A DNA stretch of 64,000 nucleotides from BOG-908 sp965198915 (GCA_965198915.1 CBDAQC010000002.1:1550001-1614000), one strand, 5' to 3'. Counted from the first letter of the stretch, positions 43,781-52,780 are shown. Made by a program: numbers and translations. Notes: generated by a model not told the origin, from the sequence alone.

Positions 43781-45295
43781 ATGAGCGACGCAATGCCGGA
43801 CCAGGGCCGGATTTCCACCGGCAATGCCGGGCTGGACGACATACTCGGCGGCGGCCTCGATCCCGACCGGGTGTATCTCTATGAGGGCCGCCCTGGCACC
43901 GGCAAGACCACGCTCGCCATGCAGTTCCTCATGCAGGGCGCCCGCGAAGGCGAACAGTCGCTCTACATCACGCTGTCCGAAAGCCGGCGGGAGCTGGAGC
44001 TGGTGGCCCGCCGCCATGGCTGGGACCTGGACGGGATCGACATACTCGAGCTCGTCTCGCCGGAGACCACGCTGGACCCCTCGCGCGAGCTGACCGTGCT
44101 GCACCCGGCCGAGATGGAGCTGAACGAGACCAGCCAGCTCATCTTCGACCACGTGCGCGCCACCAACCCCGTTCGCGTGGTGTTCGACAGCCTCTCGGAG
44201 ATGCGCCTGCTCGCGCAAAGTGCCCTGCGCTACCGCCGCCAGATACTCGCGGTGAAGCATTTCTTTGCCGGACGAAGCTGCACGGTGGTGCTGCTGGATG
44301 ACCTGTCCTCGGCGGAGACGGATCTGCAGCTACACTCCATCTCCCACGGCGTAGTGCTACTGGAGCAACTCGCCATCGACTATGGCGCGGAGCGCCGGCG
44401 CCTGCGCGTGGTGAAGATGCGCGGCATCAGTTTCCGCGGCGGCTTCCACGATTTCACCATCGAACCGGGCGGGCTCGCCATCTACCCGCGCCTCGTCGCC
44501 GCCGAACACCACAAGCCGTTCGAGGTCGGCTTTGTCGACAGCGGCTGCGAGGCGCTGGACCGGATGCTGGGCGGCGGCCTGGAGCGCGGCACCAACGCGC
44601 TGATCATCGGCGGCGCGGGCGTCGGCAAATCCTCCATAGCACTCACTTACGCCCTGGCCGCGGCGGCGCGCGGCGAACACGCGGCCATCTTCGCTTTCGA
44701 CGAAGGCCGGGGCACCATCCAGACCAGGGCGCGCGCGATGAACCTCGATCTGGATTCCGCGCTGGACAGCGGCCTCATCAGGATACAGCAGATCGACCCG
44801 GCGGAAGTCTCGCCAGGCGGCTTCGCCCACCTGGTGCGCCACGCGGTGGAGCAGGACCACGCCCGCATCGTGGTGATCGACAGCCTGAACGGCTACCTGA
44901 ACGCCATGCCGGAAGGCCGCTTCCTGATCCTGCAGATGCACGAGTTGCTGAGCTACCTCAGCCAGCTCGGCGTGCTCACCATTCTCATTCTGGCACAGCA
45001 CGGCCTGGTCGGGCCGATGGATACCCCGCTCGACATCAGCTATCTCAGCGACGCTGTCATCATGCTGCGCTATTTCGAGGCGGACGGCACCGTTCGCCGC
45101 GCCATGTCCGTGGTGAAGAAGCGCAGCGGCAACCACGAACACACCATACGCGAGTTCCAGCTGTCGCAGCACGGCGTGGTCGTGGGCCCGCCGCTCACAG
45201 ACTTCGCGGGCATCTTTTCGGGCACGCCGCGTTACGTCGGTGAGAAGTCTCCGCTTCTCACCGAGGGGGGCGATGGCGAACCTGACGAACGCTGA
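43781..45295 (+). CDS. KaiC-like double-domain ATPase
   Basis: This 504-residue protein has two RecA-type KaiC domains. The first has Walker A YEGRPGTGKTTLAMQ at ~residue 35 and VRVVFDSLSEMR; the second has Walker A GGAGVGKSSIALTY at ~residue 285 and IVVIDSLNGYLN. No KaiA or KaiB genes are near, so it is a KaiC homologue used in signalling rather than a proven clock. The ATG at 43781 has AGGA upstream; ATG 43751 is in frame. It overlaps the histidine kinase gene by 23 bp, so the two are coupled. Confidence 0.88.
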   Translation: MSDAMPDQGRISTGNAGLDDILGGGLDPDRVYLYEGRPGTGKTTLAMQFLMQGAREGEQSLYITLSESRRELELVARRHGWDLDGIDILELVSPETTLDPSRELTVLHPAEMELNETSQLIFDHVRATNPVRVVFDSLSEMRLLAQSALRYRRQILAVKHFFAGRSCTVVLLDDLSSAETDLQLHSISHGVVLLEQLAIDYGAERRRLRVVKMRGISFRGGFHDFTIEPGGLAIYPRLVAAEHHKPFEVGFVDSGCEALDRMLGGGLERGTNALIIGGAGVGKSSIALTYALAAAARGEHAAIFAFDEGRGTIQTRARAMNLDLDSALDSGLIRIQQIDPAEVSPGGFAHLVRHAVEQDHARIVVIDSLNGYLNAMPEGRFLILQMHELLSYLSQLGVLTILILAQHGLVGPMDTPLDISYLSDAVIMLRYFEADGTVRRAMSVVKKRSGNHEHTIREFQLSQHGVVVGPPLTDFAGIFSGTPRYVGEKSPLLTEGGDGEPDER

Positions 45296-46973
45296 AGCGC
45301 GCATTCTCATCCTGGCCCCAATCGGCCGGGACGCCGCTGCCATCGCCGACCTGCTCGCCCGCGCGGACCAGCCGAGCGAGATCTGCCGGTCGGTGACCGG
45401 CCTGATTGCCGCACTCGACGAAGGCGCCAGCGGCGCCATGATAGCCGAAGAGGCGCTGTTCGGCGCACCGGAGCAGCTCACCGCCTGGGCGGAAAACCAG
45501 CCGCCCTGGTCGGACATGAGCTTCATCATCCTCACCAGCCGCGGGGCACGGGCCGAGGTGATGCGCTGGCGCCAGGATCTGCTGGCCCGCCTGCGTGGCG
45601 CCTCCCTGCTGGAACGTCCGCTGGACGCCCTCACGCTCACCAGCGCCACCCGGGCCGCCGTCCGCAGCCGCCAGCGCCAGTACGAACTGCGGGCCTACGT
45701 CACGGACGCCGCCGCCATCGCGGAGACGCTGGAACACCAGGTGGCAGTGCGCACCGCCGAGCTGGAAGCGGCACTGGACGCCCTGCGCGTGCAGATGGCC
45801 GAACGCGAACGCGTGGAAGACGCGCTGCGCCAGTCCCAGAAGATGGAGGCGGTGGGCCAGCTTACCGGCGGCCTGGCGCATGATTTTAACAACATGCTCA
45901 CCGGCATCGCCGGCAGCCTGGAACTGATCCAGACCCGCATCGCGCAGGGCCGCACGGCGGAGATCGGCCGCTACGTCGCCACCGCCGCGGTGTCCGCCGA
46001 ACGCGCCGCCGCCCTCACCCACCGGCTGCTCGCCTTCTCGCGCCGCCAGACGCTGAACCCGAAACCGACCGACGTGGGCGCGCTGATAGAAGGCATGGCG
46101 GAGCTGATACACGGCACCGTCGGGCCGGCGATACGCGTGCAGCTTCGGCACCGTCCGGGTCTGTGGACCATGCTGTGCGACCCGCACCAGCTGGAAAGCG
46201 CCCTGCTGAACCTGGTCATCAACGCGCGCGACGCGATGCCGGATGGCGGCACACTCACCGTGCAGGCGGCAAACGGCACCGATGACGACGCCTGCGCGAC
46301 CGACCTGCCGGGCGCCGACCGCCGCCAGTTCGGCATGCTCAGCGTGACTGACACCGGCAGCGGCATGACGCCGGAGGTGATCGCCCGCGTCTTCGACCCG
46401 TTCTTCACCACGAAACCGATGGGCGAGGGTACCGGGCTAGGCCTTTCCATGGTCTACGGCTTCGTCAAGCAATCGGCCGGCCACGTGCGCATCGCCAGCA
46501 CACCGGGCCAGGGCACGACCGTGCGGCTATACCTGCCGCGCAGCCACACCCACGCGCTGGTGCATGACGCGGCGGCCCAGCCGGACCCCCTGCCCCCGGC
46601 GCGCGCCGGCGAGACGGTGCTGGTGGTCGATGACGAACCGGCCGTGCGCATGCTGGTCTGCGAGGTGCTGGGTGAACTCGGCTATGCGTTCACCGAAGCC
46701 GCAGACGCGCGCGAAGGCATGGACGTGCTCCGCTCCGCTCGCCCGATCGACTTGCTGATCACCGATGTGGGCCTGCCCAACGGCATGAACGGCCGCCAGC
46801 TCGCCGACGCCGCCCGCCGGGAACGCCCGGATTTGCGCGTCCTGTTCATCACCGGCTACGCGGAAAAAGCCGCACTTGGACCGGGCGGTCTCGGCACCGG
46901 CATGGAAGTGATCACCAAGCCTTTCGGCCTGCACGTCCTGGCCAGCAAGATACGCGAGATGATGCCTGCTTGA
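45273..46973 (+). CDS. Hybrid histidine kinase with receiver domains at both ends
   Basis: This 566-residue cytoplasmic sensor has an N-terminal receiver-like region (residues ~8-125) that lacks a clear phosphoacceptor pocket, a coiled coil (~150-200), and the H-box GGLAHDFNNMLTG at ~residue 202. The ATPase domain has NLVINARDAMPDGG, DTGSGMTPEV, FDPFFTTKPMGEGTGLGLSM. A C-terminal receiver follows, with VVDDEPAVRM, the likely phosphoaspartate in LITDVGLPNGM and a lysine in VITKPFG. No membrane segment is seen. Coupling to the KaiC gene suggests one signalling unit. Confidence 0.92.
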   Translation: MANLTNAEARILILAPIGRDAAAIADLLARADQPSEICRSVTGLIAALDEGASGAMIAEEALFGAPEQLTAWAENQPPWSDMSFIILTSRGARAEVMRWRQDLLARLRGASLLERPLDALTLTSATRAAVRSRQRQYELRAYVTDAAAIAETLEHQVAVRTAELEAALDALRVQMAERERVEDALRQSQKMEAVGQLTGGLAHDFNNMLTGIAGSLELIQTRIAQGRTAEIGRYVATAAVSAERAAALTHRLLAFSRRQTLNPKPTDVGALIEGMAELIHGTVGPAIRVQLRHRPGLWTMLCDPHQLESALLNLVINARDAMPDGGTLTVQAANGTDDDACATDLPGADRRQFGMLSVTDTGSGMTPEVIARVFDPFFTTKPMGEGTGLGLSMVYGFVKQSAGHVRIASTPGQGTTVRLYLPRSHTHALVHDAAAQPDPLPPARAGETVLVVDDEPAVRMLVCEVLGELGYAFTEAADAREGMDVLRSARPIDLLITDVGLPNGMNGRQLADAARRERPDLRVLFITGYAEKAALGPGGLGTGMEVITKPFGLHVLASKIREMMPA

Positions 46974-46975
46974 GG

Positions 46976-47028
46976 CAGGCAAGAAAGGCCTTCTTTTTTG
47001 AAAAAAGAAGCAAAAACTTTTGCTTCTG
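46976..47028 (+). repeat. A/T-rich repeat, R arm with abutting F-arm fragment
   Basis: A near-consensus R arm (AAGGCCTTCTTTTTTG, AAAAAAGAAGC, AAAAACTTTT) follows the kinase stop. It runs directly into TGCTTCTG, making AGAAGCAAAA-A-CTTTTGCTTCT nearly palindromic, as if the spacer had been deleted. Confidence 0.82.
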
Positions 47029-47057
47029 TCCTCCTCGTTGTTGCAGCGCGCGTCCTT

Positions 47058-47463
47058 AGTACCAGAAATACTCTTGCTGCTAGTTCGGTATTGTTTACAA
47101 CGATCTTGGCTCTGTCGAGCGTGTCTCTGAATGCCTCCGCGCAGCTCCGCCGACCGCAAACACAGGCGCCTGGCAGCCACCCTCCAGCTTGCGCCAGATA
47201 CCGATCTGGCCCGGTGATGCGCCCGACGGCACGTTCAGGTCGCAACCGCCGGAAAGCGTGCAACGCTACGACAATGCCGTGCAGCCGGTGGAAAAATCGG
47301 AAGTCGTGCTGAACATATCGGTCCCGGCAAAGCCGGCGTGCCGACCGAGCTCCATCTCTTCGCCGAGGGCGGCCACGCGTTCGCGCTGCGTCACAGGAAC
47401 GAACCCGTCGACCAATGGCCAATGCTCATGGAGCTTTGGCTAAAGGAGATCGGAATGCTGTAA
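47058..47463 (+). pseudogene. Remnant of a secreted alpha/beta-hydrolase (acetylxylan esterase-like)
   Basis: Three frames carry successive pieces of one protein. A signal-peptide-like LFTTILALSSVSLNASAQ lies at ~47090-47150. A mature N-terminus with QIPIWPGDAPDG and EKSEVVLNISVP is at ~47195-47330. The C-terminus GVPTELHLFAEGGHAFALR with WPMLMELWLKEIGML is at ~47338-47463, ending at TAA. The catalytic serine region between them is missing, so there is a frameshift plus a large internal deletion. The GGHAF histidine is the family's catalytic His. No product can be functional. Confidence 0.78.
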
Positions 47464-47482
47464 CCCCGGCGCAAAAGAAATA

Positions 47483-47532
47483 GGGTCTGGGCGAAGGCTA
47501 CAGCGGGGTCCAGGGGCAGAGCCCCTGGCCTT
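47483..47532. repeat. GC-rich repeat family 2, copy 2
   Basis: GGGTCTGGGCGAAGGC then GGGGTCCAGGGGC-AGA-GCCCCTGGCCTT. This is the inverse of the copy at 42980-43032. It lies between the esterase remnant and the DoxX gene and has no T-run after its stem. Confidence 0.85.
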
Positions 47533-47598
47533 GCCGGCAGCTCGACCTCCGCCCGTCAAAAACCGGAAACCAACAGCCGTTGCCCACGCCTAACCGGC

Positions 47599-48018
47599 AT
47601 GCCTAAAAGCCGGATGACCACCTCCCGAGCCCCCCAGATCGCCCGCCTCACCATCGCACCGATCTACCTCCTCGTAGGCATAGTCCACCTAACCCGCCCT
47701 CACCTATTCGCCCCCCTGATGCCCCCGATCATCCCCCACCCCATTGCCGCAATCATCCTCACCGGCTGCGCCGAGGTCGCCGGCGCCGCCGCCCTCTTCA
47801 TCCCGCGAACACGCAAGCTCGCCGGCATCATGCTGGCGCTCTACGCCGTGTGCGTCTTCCCGGTGAACATTAACCATGCGGTGCATGACCTCTCCACCGG
47901 CACCGGACTGGGCTGGGCGTACCACTACCCCCGTCTCTTCCTCCAGCCGTTCATCTGCTGGTGGGCCCTCGTCGCCGGCGCGGTACCCTGGGCACCGGCC
48001 ATCGCCAAACGCCGCTAG
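47599..48018 (+). CDS. DoxX-like membrane protein
   Basis: The 139-residue protein has four predicted membrane segments: APIYLLVGIVHLTRP, PIAAIILTGCAEVAGAAALF, LAGIMLALYAVCVFPVNIN and LFLQPFICWWALVAGAV. The pattern and the VGIVHLTRP and INHAVHD motifs match the DoxX family. Function is unknown. ATG 47614 is an alternative start. It is convergent with the GH17 gene. Confidence 0.82.
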   Translation: MPKSRMTTSRAPQIARLTIAPIYLLVGIVHLTRPHLFAPLMPPIIPHPIAAIILTGCAEVAGAAALFIPRTRKLAGIMLALYAVCVFPVNINHAVHDLSTGTGLGWAYHYPRLFLQPFICWWALVAGAVPWAPAIAKRR

Positions 48019-48082
48019 TCCGGCGTGCGTGCAGCCGCATCTGGAGTAGGCGTAGCGCCCGGCGGATCACCGGCTGCACTGG

Positions 48083-48272
48083 AATAAGGCAAGGCCTTCT
48101 TTTTTGAAAAAAAAGAAGCAGAAAACTTTTGTCTCCCCCCCCCGCCTGCACCGGCGCCGTGCCCGATTCTGCGAGTGCGCGCACTGGCAGAAACCGCGCG
48201 TGCGCCGTTGCACCCGTCAGGGACAAAAGTTTTTTGCTTCTTTTTCTTCAGAAAAGAAGGCCTTCCTTCCTT
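48083..48272. repeat. A/T-rich repeat pair G (R arm 48083-48130, F arm 48225-48272)
   Basis: The pair lies between convergent genes. The spacer has a run of nine C (48135-48143), an inner TTCTGC...GCAGAA hairpin like that of pair A, and CGCCTGCACCGGCG near its left end. The F arm overlaps the 3' end of the GH17 gene and supplies its last codons and stop. Confidence 0.87.
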
Positions 48273-49870
48273 CGCACCAAACTCACCCAAAGCGGCACGC
48301 TCAAAACGACTGCGCAAGCATTCCAAACCAGCGACTGCCCGTTCAAAACCCCCTCCTGCACCGCGCTCGCCACCGCACCCGCCACCAGCGTTGCCGCAAC
48401 CACCGCCTCCTCCCGCCGCCCGGTCCCGCGCGGCAAATCCCCCTGCGCCGCCCGCGCCGCCAGCACCACCAGCGGCACCGCGAAACTGGCGACAGGAAAC
48501 ACCCTGTATCGCGGATCGAACACTAGCAGGATCTGCTCCACCGCCGCCGTCCACGCGAACAGGAAGCACACATCCTCGAACAGCCCGCCCCACCCCGCAC
48601 GCCGCAGCCGCAGCGCCTGCGTCACGCGCCGTGTCGCGTCCGCGCCGTTGCGCCAGTTGGCGCGCGGGATCGCACCGGACAGCCGCAGCATCGCCAGCCC
48701 CGCCAGCAGCGCCTGGCCGCCCAGATTCACAACCCCGGCCAGCCGCGCATGTATGTCGAACAGCACCGGCGCCGCATCGGCCTGCGCAAACCCCAGCGCG
48801 GCGCCCAATGTCATGCCGAGCAGAATGATCTGCGTTCGCGTCGCGGCCGCCGCCGCGCGCTGCGCCAGGCCCATCGCGCCCAGCAGCACGCCAGCCACCA
48901 CCGAGAACACCGCGTGCCACGCCCAATCCGGGTCCTCGCGAAGCGGACCGGCCGGCGTGACCTTCTCCGTGCGCGCCTGGGTGTACAATCCCCAGCTCGC
49001 ACCCATCACGCCCTCATTGGCGTATTTCCAGTCCTGGTCGAAGGATTGGAAGAAATTGTAGTCGAAGCGCTCCGCCGCCGCCAACGCCATGAAGCCGCGC
49101 AGGAAGCGCGCCTCGTTCACCCGTCCCGGCACCGCCGCACCGCGCTGCCGGCCGCGGCTGGGCCACCCTGTCTCGCCGATCACGATCTGCCTGCCGGCAA
49201 ACAGCTTGGCGAAATGCGCGTAAACCTCGCCCACGTTTGCCACCGCATGGTCGATGCCGGTCGGCACATCCTCCCAGTACGGCAGCAAGTGTATCAGAAC
49301 CAGATCCACATGCTGCGCCACCTGCGGGAACTGGTCCCAGAAATCGGATACGTCCGCGTATGCCACCGGCTGGCGCACCGCGGCGCGCACGTGCTCGATG
49401 TCGGCAATCAGCTCGTCCACCGGCAGGTCGCGCCGCAGCAGCACCTCATTGCCTACGATCACCCGCGTCACCGTGTCCGGATAGCGATGCGCCAGTTCGA
49501 TCGCGCGCGCCATCTCGCGCGCGTTCTGCGCCCTGTCGCCGCCCAGCCAGATGCCCTGCCAAACCAGCAGCCCGTGCTTGCGCGCCAGTTCCGGCGTGTC
49601 GTACGGGCCTTCCAGCGCGGAATACGTGCGTATGGCGCCGGTCACCCGCGCCAGCAGCGCCAGGTCCTCGTCCGCCTCATCGCGGGTAGCGAACCGGTTG
49701 TTCAACGGCGATTCGCCGGCCCGATACGGGCTGTAGGACAGGCTGGCGTATCTCCGCGCCGCCAACCCCGCCTGCGGATCCTGCAGCCGGTTGGGCAACC
49801 ACCAGCCCGCAACCACGATTGCACCCAGCAACAGAACAAGCGGCAGGCTGTGCGTCAAAGGGCGGTGCAT
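48248..49870 (-). CDS. Membrane protein with GH17-type glucanase domain
   Basis: This 540-residue protein has an N-terminal membrane anchor, then a GH17-like beta-glucan hydrolase/transferase domain (residues ~40-320) with VIVGNEVLLR, IGETGWPSRG (nucleophile Glu region) and FFQSFDQDWKY. About six hydrophobic segments follow to the end. Such proteins remodel beta-1,3 or beta-1,6 glucans in alphaproteobacteria. The final residues RRKEGLLF and the stop come from a dispersed repeat arm. I chose ATG 49870, which gives the membrane anchor as N-terminus. Confidence 0.83.
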   Translation of the reverse strand: MHRPLTHSLPLVLLLGAIVVAGWWLPNRLQDPQAGLAARRYASLSYSPYRAGESPLNNRFATRDEADEDLALLARVTGAIRTYSALEGPYDTPELARKHGLLVWQGIWLGGDRAQNAREMARAIELAHRYPDTVTRVIVGNEVLLRRDLPVDELIADIEHVRAAVRQPVAYADVSDFWDQFPQVAQHVDLVLIHLLPYWEDVPTGIDHAVANVGEVYAHFAKLFAGRQIVIGETGWPSRGRQRGAAVPGRVNEARFLRGFMALAAAERFDYNFFQSFDQDWKYANEGVMGASWGLYTQARTEKVTPAGPLREDPDWAWHAVFSVVAGVLLGAMGLAQRAAAAATRTQIILLGMTLGAALGFAQADAAPVLFDIHARLAGVVNLGGQALLAGLAMLRLSGAIPRANWRNGADATRRVTQALRLRRAGWGGLFEDVCFLFAWTAAVEQILLVFDPRYRVFPVASFAVPLVVLAARAAQGDLPRGTGRREEAVVAATLVAGAVASAVQEGVLNGQSLVWNACAVVLSVPLWVSLVRRKEGLLF

Positions 49871-49916
49871 GGCGCCTCGCGTAGCCGGTCCGCACGCATC
49901 CTGGAAGGTGGCCCGC

Positions 49917-50354
49917 ATGGCCGACGGCCTGAACGACGCCGACATACGCGAGATACTCTCCGCCACGCGGCGCATCGCCGTGGTCGGCGCCAGCAACAGG
50001 CCGGAGCGCGCGTCCTACGGCGTCATGGCCGCCCTGCTTTCCCGCGGCTACGAGGTGACGCCGGTCAATCCCGGCCTTGCAGGCCAGGCGATCCACGGCC
50101 GCTCCGTCGTCGCCTCCCTGGCCGAAGCCGGCACGCTGGACATGGTGGACGTGTTCCGCGCATCGGACAGCGTGGGCCCCGTGGTGGACGAGGCGATCCG
50201 GCTCGGTGCCAAAACGGTATGGATGCAGCTCGGCGTGATCAATGAAGCGGCCGCCGCGGCGGCGCGCCAGGCGGGGCTGCGCGTGGTCATGGACCGGTGC
50301 CCGAAGATCGAGTTCGCCCGGCTGGGGACCGCCCCCGCCAGGGGCGCACCGTGA
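49917..50354 (+). CDS. CoA-binding domain protein (YccU-like)
   Basis: This 145-residue single Rossmann-domain protein has RRIAVVGASNRPERASYGV at ~residue 18, VTPVNPGLAGQAIHG, TVWMQLGVINEAAAA and the conserved VMDRCPKIEFARL at the end. It matches the small CoA-binding family related to succinyl-CoA synthetase alpha. The reaction is unknown. It is divergent from the GH17 gene across 46 bp. Confidence 0.9.
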   Translation: MADGLNDADIREILSATRRIAVVGASNRPERASYGVMAALLSRGYEVTPVNPGLAGQAIHGRSVVASLAEAGTLDMVDVFRASDSVGPVVDEAIRLGAKTVWMQLGVINEAAAAAARQAGLRVVMDRCPKIEFARLGTAPARGAP

Positions 50355-50450
50355 CCGCGAACGCGCGCACGCGCGGAACTGTTTTGCCCGCTTGAAGCGT
50401 TCTCAGCAAACTGCCACGTCTCCCTTCAACCGAAACACGAGGCCACCCTC

Positions 50451-51317
50451 ATGACACCCCAGGAACGCGACATAATCGGCCGCTTCATCGCCCGAGTCGG
50501 CGGGGCGCAGCAGAGCGGCGGCACCAGTGTGGCGCTGCCCAGCATCGATCCGGAAGCCGACCGCTTTATCGACCAGCAGTTCCAGGCCAACCCGCAGGCC
50601 CGCTACCGGATCACCCAGATGGCCTTCGTGCAGGAAGTGGCCCTGGCCGAGGCACAGAACCGCATCAAGAAGCTGGAATACGACCTGCAGCAGGCGCAGA
50701 TGGCCGCCCAGCAGCAGGGCCAGCGCAACGGCGGACTGTTCGGCGGCCTGTTCGGCGGCGGCCAGAGCCGGCCGCAGCAACCCTATCAGCAGCAATACGC
50801 CCCGCCGCCGCCCCAGCCCGCCTATCCGCCCGGCTACCAGCCCGGCATGTTCGGCGCGGGCGGCAGCGGCGGATCGGGCTTCATGGGCTCGGCCCTGCGC
50901 ACCGCGGCCGGTGTCGCCGGCGGCGTGCTGGCGGCGGACGCCATCACCAGCATGTTCAGCGGCCACGGCGGCGGGTTCGGCGGCGGCGGCTTTGGCGGCG
51001 GCTTCGGCGGGGGTGGCTTCGGCGGTGGCGAGGTAATCAACGAAACCACTGTCAACAATTACGGCCCGCAGGACGGCGGCGCTGGCGGCAACGACCCGTG
51101 GGCCGGTGCCGGCGCCGCCCCGGACCAGGGCGGCGGCGCAGACCCATGGTCAGGTGGCGGTGCCGCACCGGACCAGGGCGGCGGCGGCGATGCCTGGTCC
51201 GGCGGCGGCGCGGCCGACACGGGCGGCGGTGACGCCTGGTCCGGCGGCGGCGGAGATGCCGGCGGCGACACCGGCGGGTGGGACGACAATACGGGCGGCG
51301 GGGACGGCGGCTTCTAG
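50451..51317 (+). CDS. DUF2076 family protein with glycine-rich repeat tail
   Basis: The 288-residue protein has the DUF2076 N-terminal part (MTPQERDIIGRFIARV, FIDQQFQANPQARYRITQMAFVQEVAL region, residues 1-90, with a helical coiled-coil-like stretch). A Q/P-rich linker (~105-130) and a hydrophobic Gly/Ala segment (~145-165) follow. The last 110 residues are Gly-rich with tandem DPWSGGGAAPDQGGG-like repeats. The family has been linked to periplasmic ligand-binding annotations, but the function is not known. Confidence 0.85.
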   Translation: MTPQERDIIGRFIARVGGAQQSGGTSVALPSIDPEADRFIDQQFQANPQARYRITQMAFVQEVALAEAQNRIKKLEYDLQQAQMAAQQQGQRNGGLFGGLFGGGQSRPQQPYQQQYAPPPPQPAYPPGYQPGMFGAGGSGGSGFMGSALRTAAGVAGGVLAADAITSMFSGHGGGFGGGGFGGGFGGGGFGGGEVINETTVNNYGPQDGGAGGNDPWAGAGAAPDQGGGADPWSGGGAAPDQGGGGDAWSGGGAADTGGGDAWSGGGGDAGGDTGGWDDNTGGGDGGF

Positions 51318-51326
51318 TCAGCCGCC

Positions 51327-51932
51327 ATGCTCCAGGCGGCCACGCCGCCGCTGGTCCTGGCCAGCGCCTCCGCCTCCAGGCGGGCGCTCCTGGCCGCCGC
51401 CGGCCTGCAGTTCGAGGCGGTGGCGACAGGCGTGGACGAGGACGCTGTGAAGCGCGAGGCGCGCGTGCTCGAAGCCACGCCCGCGGTCACCGCGCTCCGC
51501 CTCGCCCGGCTGAAGGCCCAGGCGGTGCAGCGGCCCGGCGCCATAATCATCGGCTGCGACCAGATACTCGTCTGCGACGGCATCTGGTACGACAAGCCGC
51601 CGACCTTGGAGGTGGCGCGGCTGCATCTGCTCGCCTTGCGCGGCCGGCCGCACGTGCTGGCCACCGCCACGGTGGCGGTGCGTGACGGCGTGGAACTCTG
51701 GCGCCATGCCGCCACGCCGCGCCTGACCATGCGCCCGTTCACCGAGGCTTTCCTGCGCCGCTACCTGGAAGCCGAAGGCCGCGCCGTGCTGACCACGGTG
51801 GGCGCGTATCGCCTGGAAGGGCTGGGCGTGCATCTGTTCGAGGCCGTGGAAGGCGAGCACAGCGCCATACTCGGCCTGCCGCTCCTGCCTTTGCTGGGCT
51901 TCCTGCGCGGCTTCGGCCTCCTGCCTGGCTGA
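51327..51932 (+). CDS. maf: Maf-family nucleotide pyrophosphatase
   Basis: Maf proteins hydrolyse modified or canonical nucleoside triphosphates to clean the pool. The 201-residue protein has LVLASASASRRALLAAAGL at the N-terminus (S-x-R-R motif), GCDQILVCDG at ~residue 74 and the C-terminal EGEHSAILGLPLLPLL. It is a divergent member; the QILVCDG and KPPT pieces differ from YhdE and YceF types. It begins 9 bp after the previous gene. Confidence 0.87.
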   Translation: MLQAATPPLVLASASASRRALLAAAGLQFEAVATGVDEDAVKREARVLEATPAVTALRLARLKAQAVQRPGAIIIGCDQILVCDGIWYDKPPTLEVARLHLLALRGRPHVLATATVAVRDGVELWRHAATPRLTMRPFTEAFLRRYLEAEGRAVLTTVGAYRLEGLGVHLFEAVEGEHSAILGLPLLPLLGFLRGFGLLPG

Positions 51933-51969
51933 CCATACCCGCCCGGCCACCGTCGACGGCAAGGAGCCG

Positions 51970-52013
51970 CAAGTTTTATGCTTCTAATTTTCGCTAAAAC
52001 AGGGCCTTTCTCG
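51970..52013 (+). repeat. A/T-rich repeat, degenerate F arm
   Basis: AAGTTTTATGCTTCTAATTTTCGC and GGGCCTTTCTCGCC keep the order of the F arm with many changes. It lies upstream of the CoA-transferase pair. Confidence 0.6.
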
Positions 52014-52057
52014 CCTCCAATCGCGTGACTCCAGCGCGGATCTCCAAGGGGCGAGGA

Positions 52058-52777
52058 ATGGCGGCAAGTAAAATATACCCGGACGCGGCGGCAGCGCTCG
52101 CCGGCCTGCTGCGTGACGGCATGATGATCATGTCCGGCGGCTTCGGCGTATGCGGCGTGCCCGACACGCTGATACGCGCCATACGCGACAGCGGCGTCAC
52201 CGGCCTGACCGTCGTCAGCAACAACGCGGGCACCGACGGGCAGGGATTGGGCCTGCTGCTGGAAAGCCGCCAGATCAGCAAGATGGTCGCCAGCTACGTG
52301 GGTGAAAACAAGACGTTCATGAACCAGTATCTGGCCGGCGAGCTGGAGGTGGAGTTCAATCCGCAGGGCACACTGGCCGAGCGCATACGCGCCGGCGGCG
52401 CCGGCATACCCGCCTTCTTCACCCGCACCGGCGTGGGCACGCTGATTGCCGAGGGCAAGGAGGAGCGCGCGTTCGGAGGCGGCCGCTACATCATGGAGAC
52501 CGGTCTGGTGGCGGATCTGGCTGTGGTGCATGCCTGGCGCGGCGATGCGGAGGGCAACCTGATCTACCGGATGACCGCGCGTAACTTCAATCCGCCGATG
52601 GCCACCGCCGCCCGCGTCACGGTGGCCGAGGTTGAAGAGCTGGTTCCGACCGGCACGCTGGACCCCGACCACATCATCACGCCGGGCGTATTCGTCAAAC
52701 GCATGATCGCCCTGGGCCAGGTCACCAAACCCATCGAGCAGCGCACCACGCGCCCGCGCGTCACGCAGGAGGCCTGA
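52058..52777 (+). CDS. scoA: 3-oxoacid CoA-transferase subunit A
   Basis: ScoA and ScoB together move CoA between succinyl-CoA (or another donor) and acetoacetate. The 239-residue protein has MIMSGGFGVCGVPDTLI at ~residue 25 (the CoA-transferase I glycine motif), EFNPQGTLAERIRAGG and PAFFTRTGVGT. Exact substrates cannot be fixed. GAGG precedes the ATG, and scoB starts 3 bp after the stop. Confidence 0.94.
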   Translation: MAASKIYPDAAAALAGLLRDGMMIMSGGFGVCGVPDTLIRAIRDSGVTGLTVVSNNAGTDGQGLGLLLESRQISKMVASYVGENKTFMNQYLAGELEVEFNPQGTLAERIRAGGAGIPAFFTRTGVGTLIAEGKEERAFGGGRYIMETGLVADLAVVHAWRGDAEGNLIYRMTARNFNPPMATAARVTVAEVEELVPTGTLDPDHIITPGVFVKRMIALGQVTKPIEQRTTRPRVTQEA

Positions 52778-52780
52778 GCC

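Noticed and set aside
43781..45295. Circadian clock protein KaiC in the strict sense
   Set aside because: KaiA and KaiB are absent nearby; a KaiC-like signalling ATPase is the safer call.
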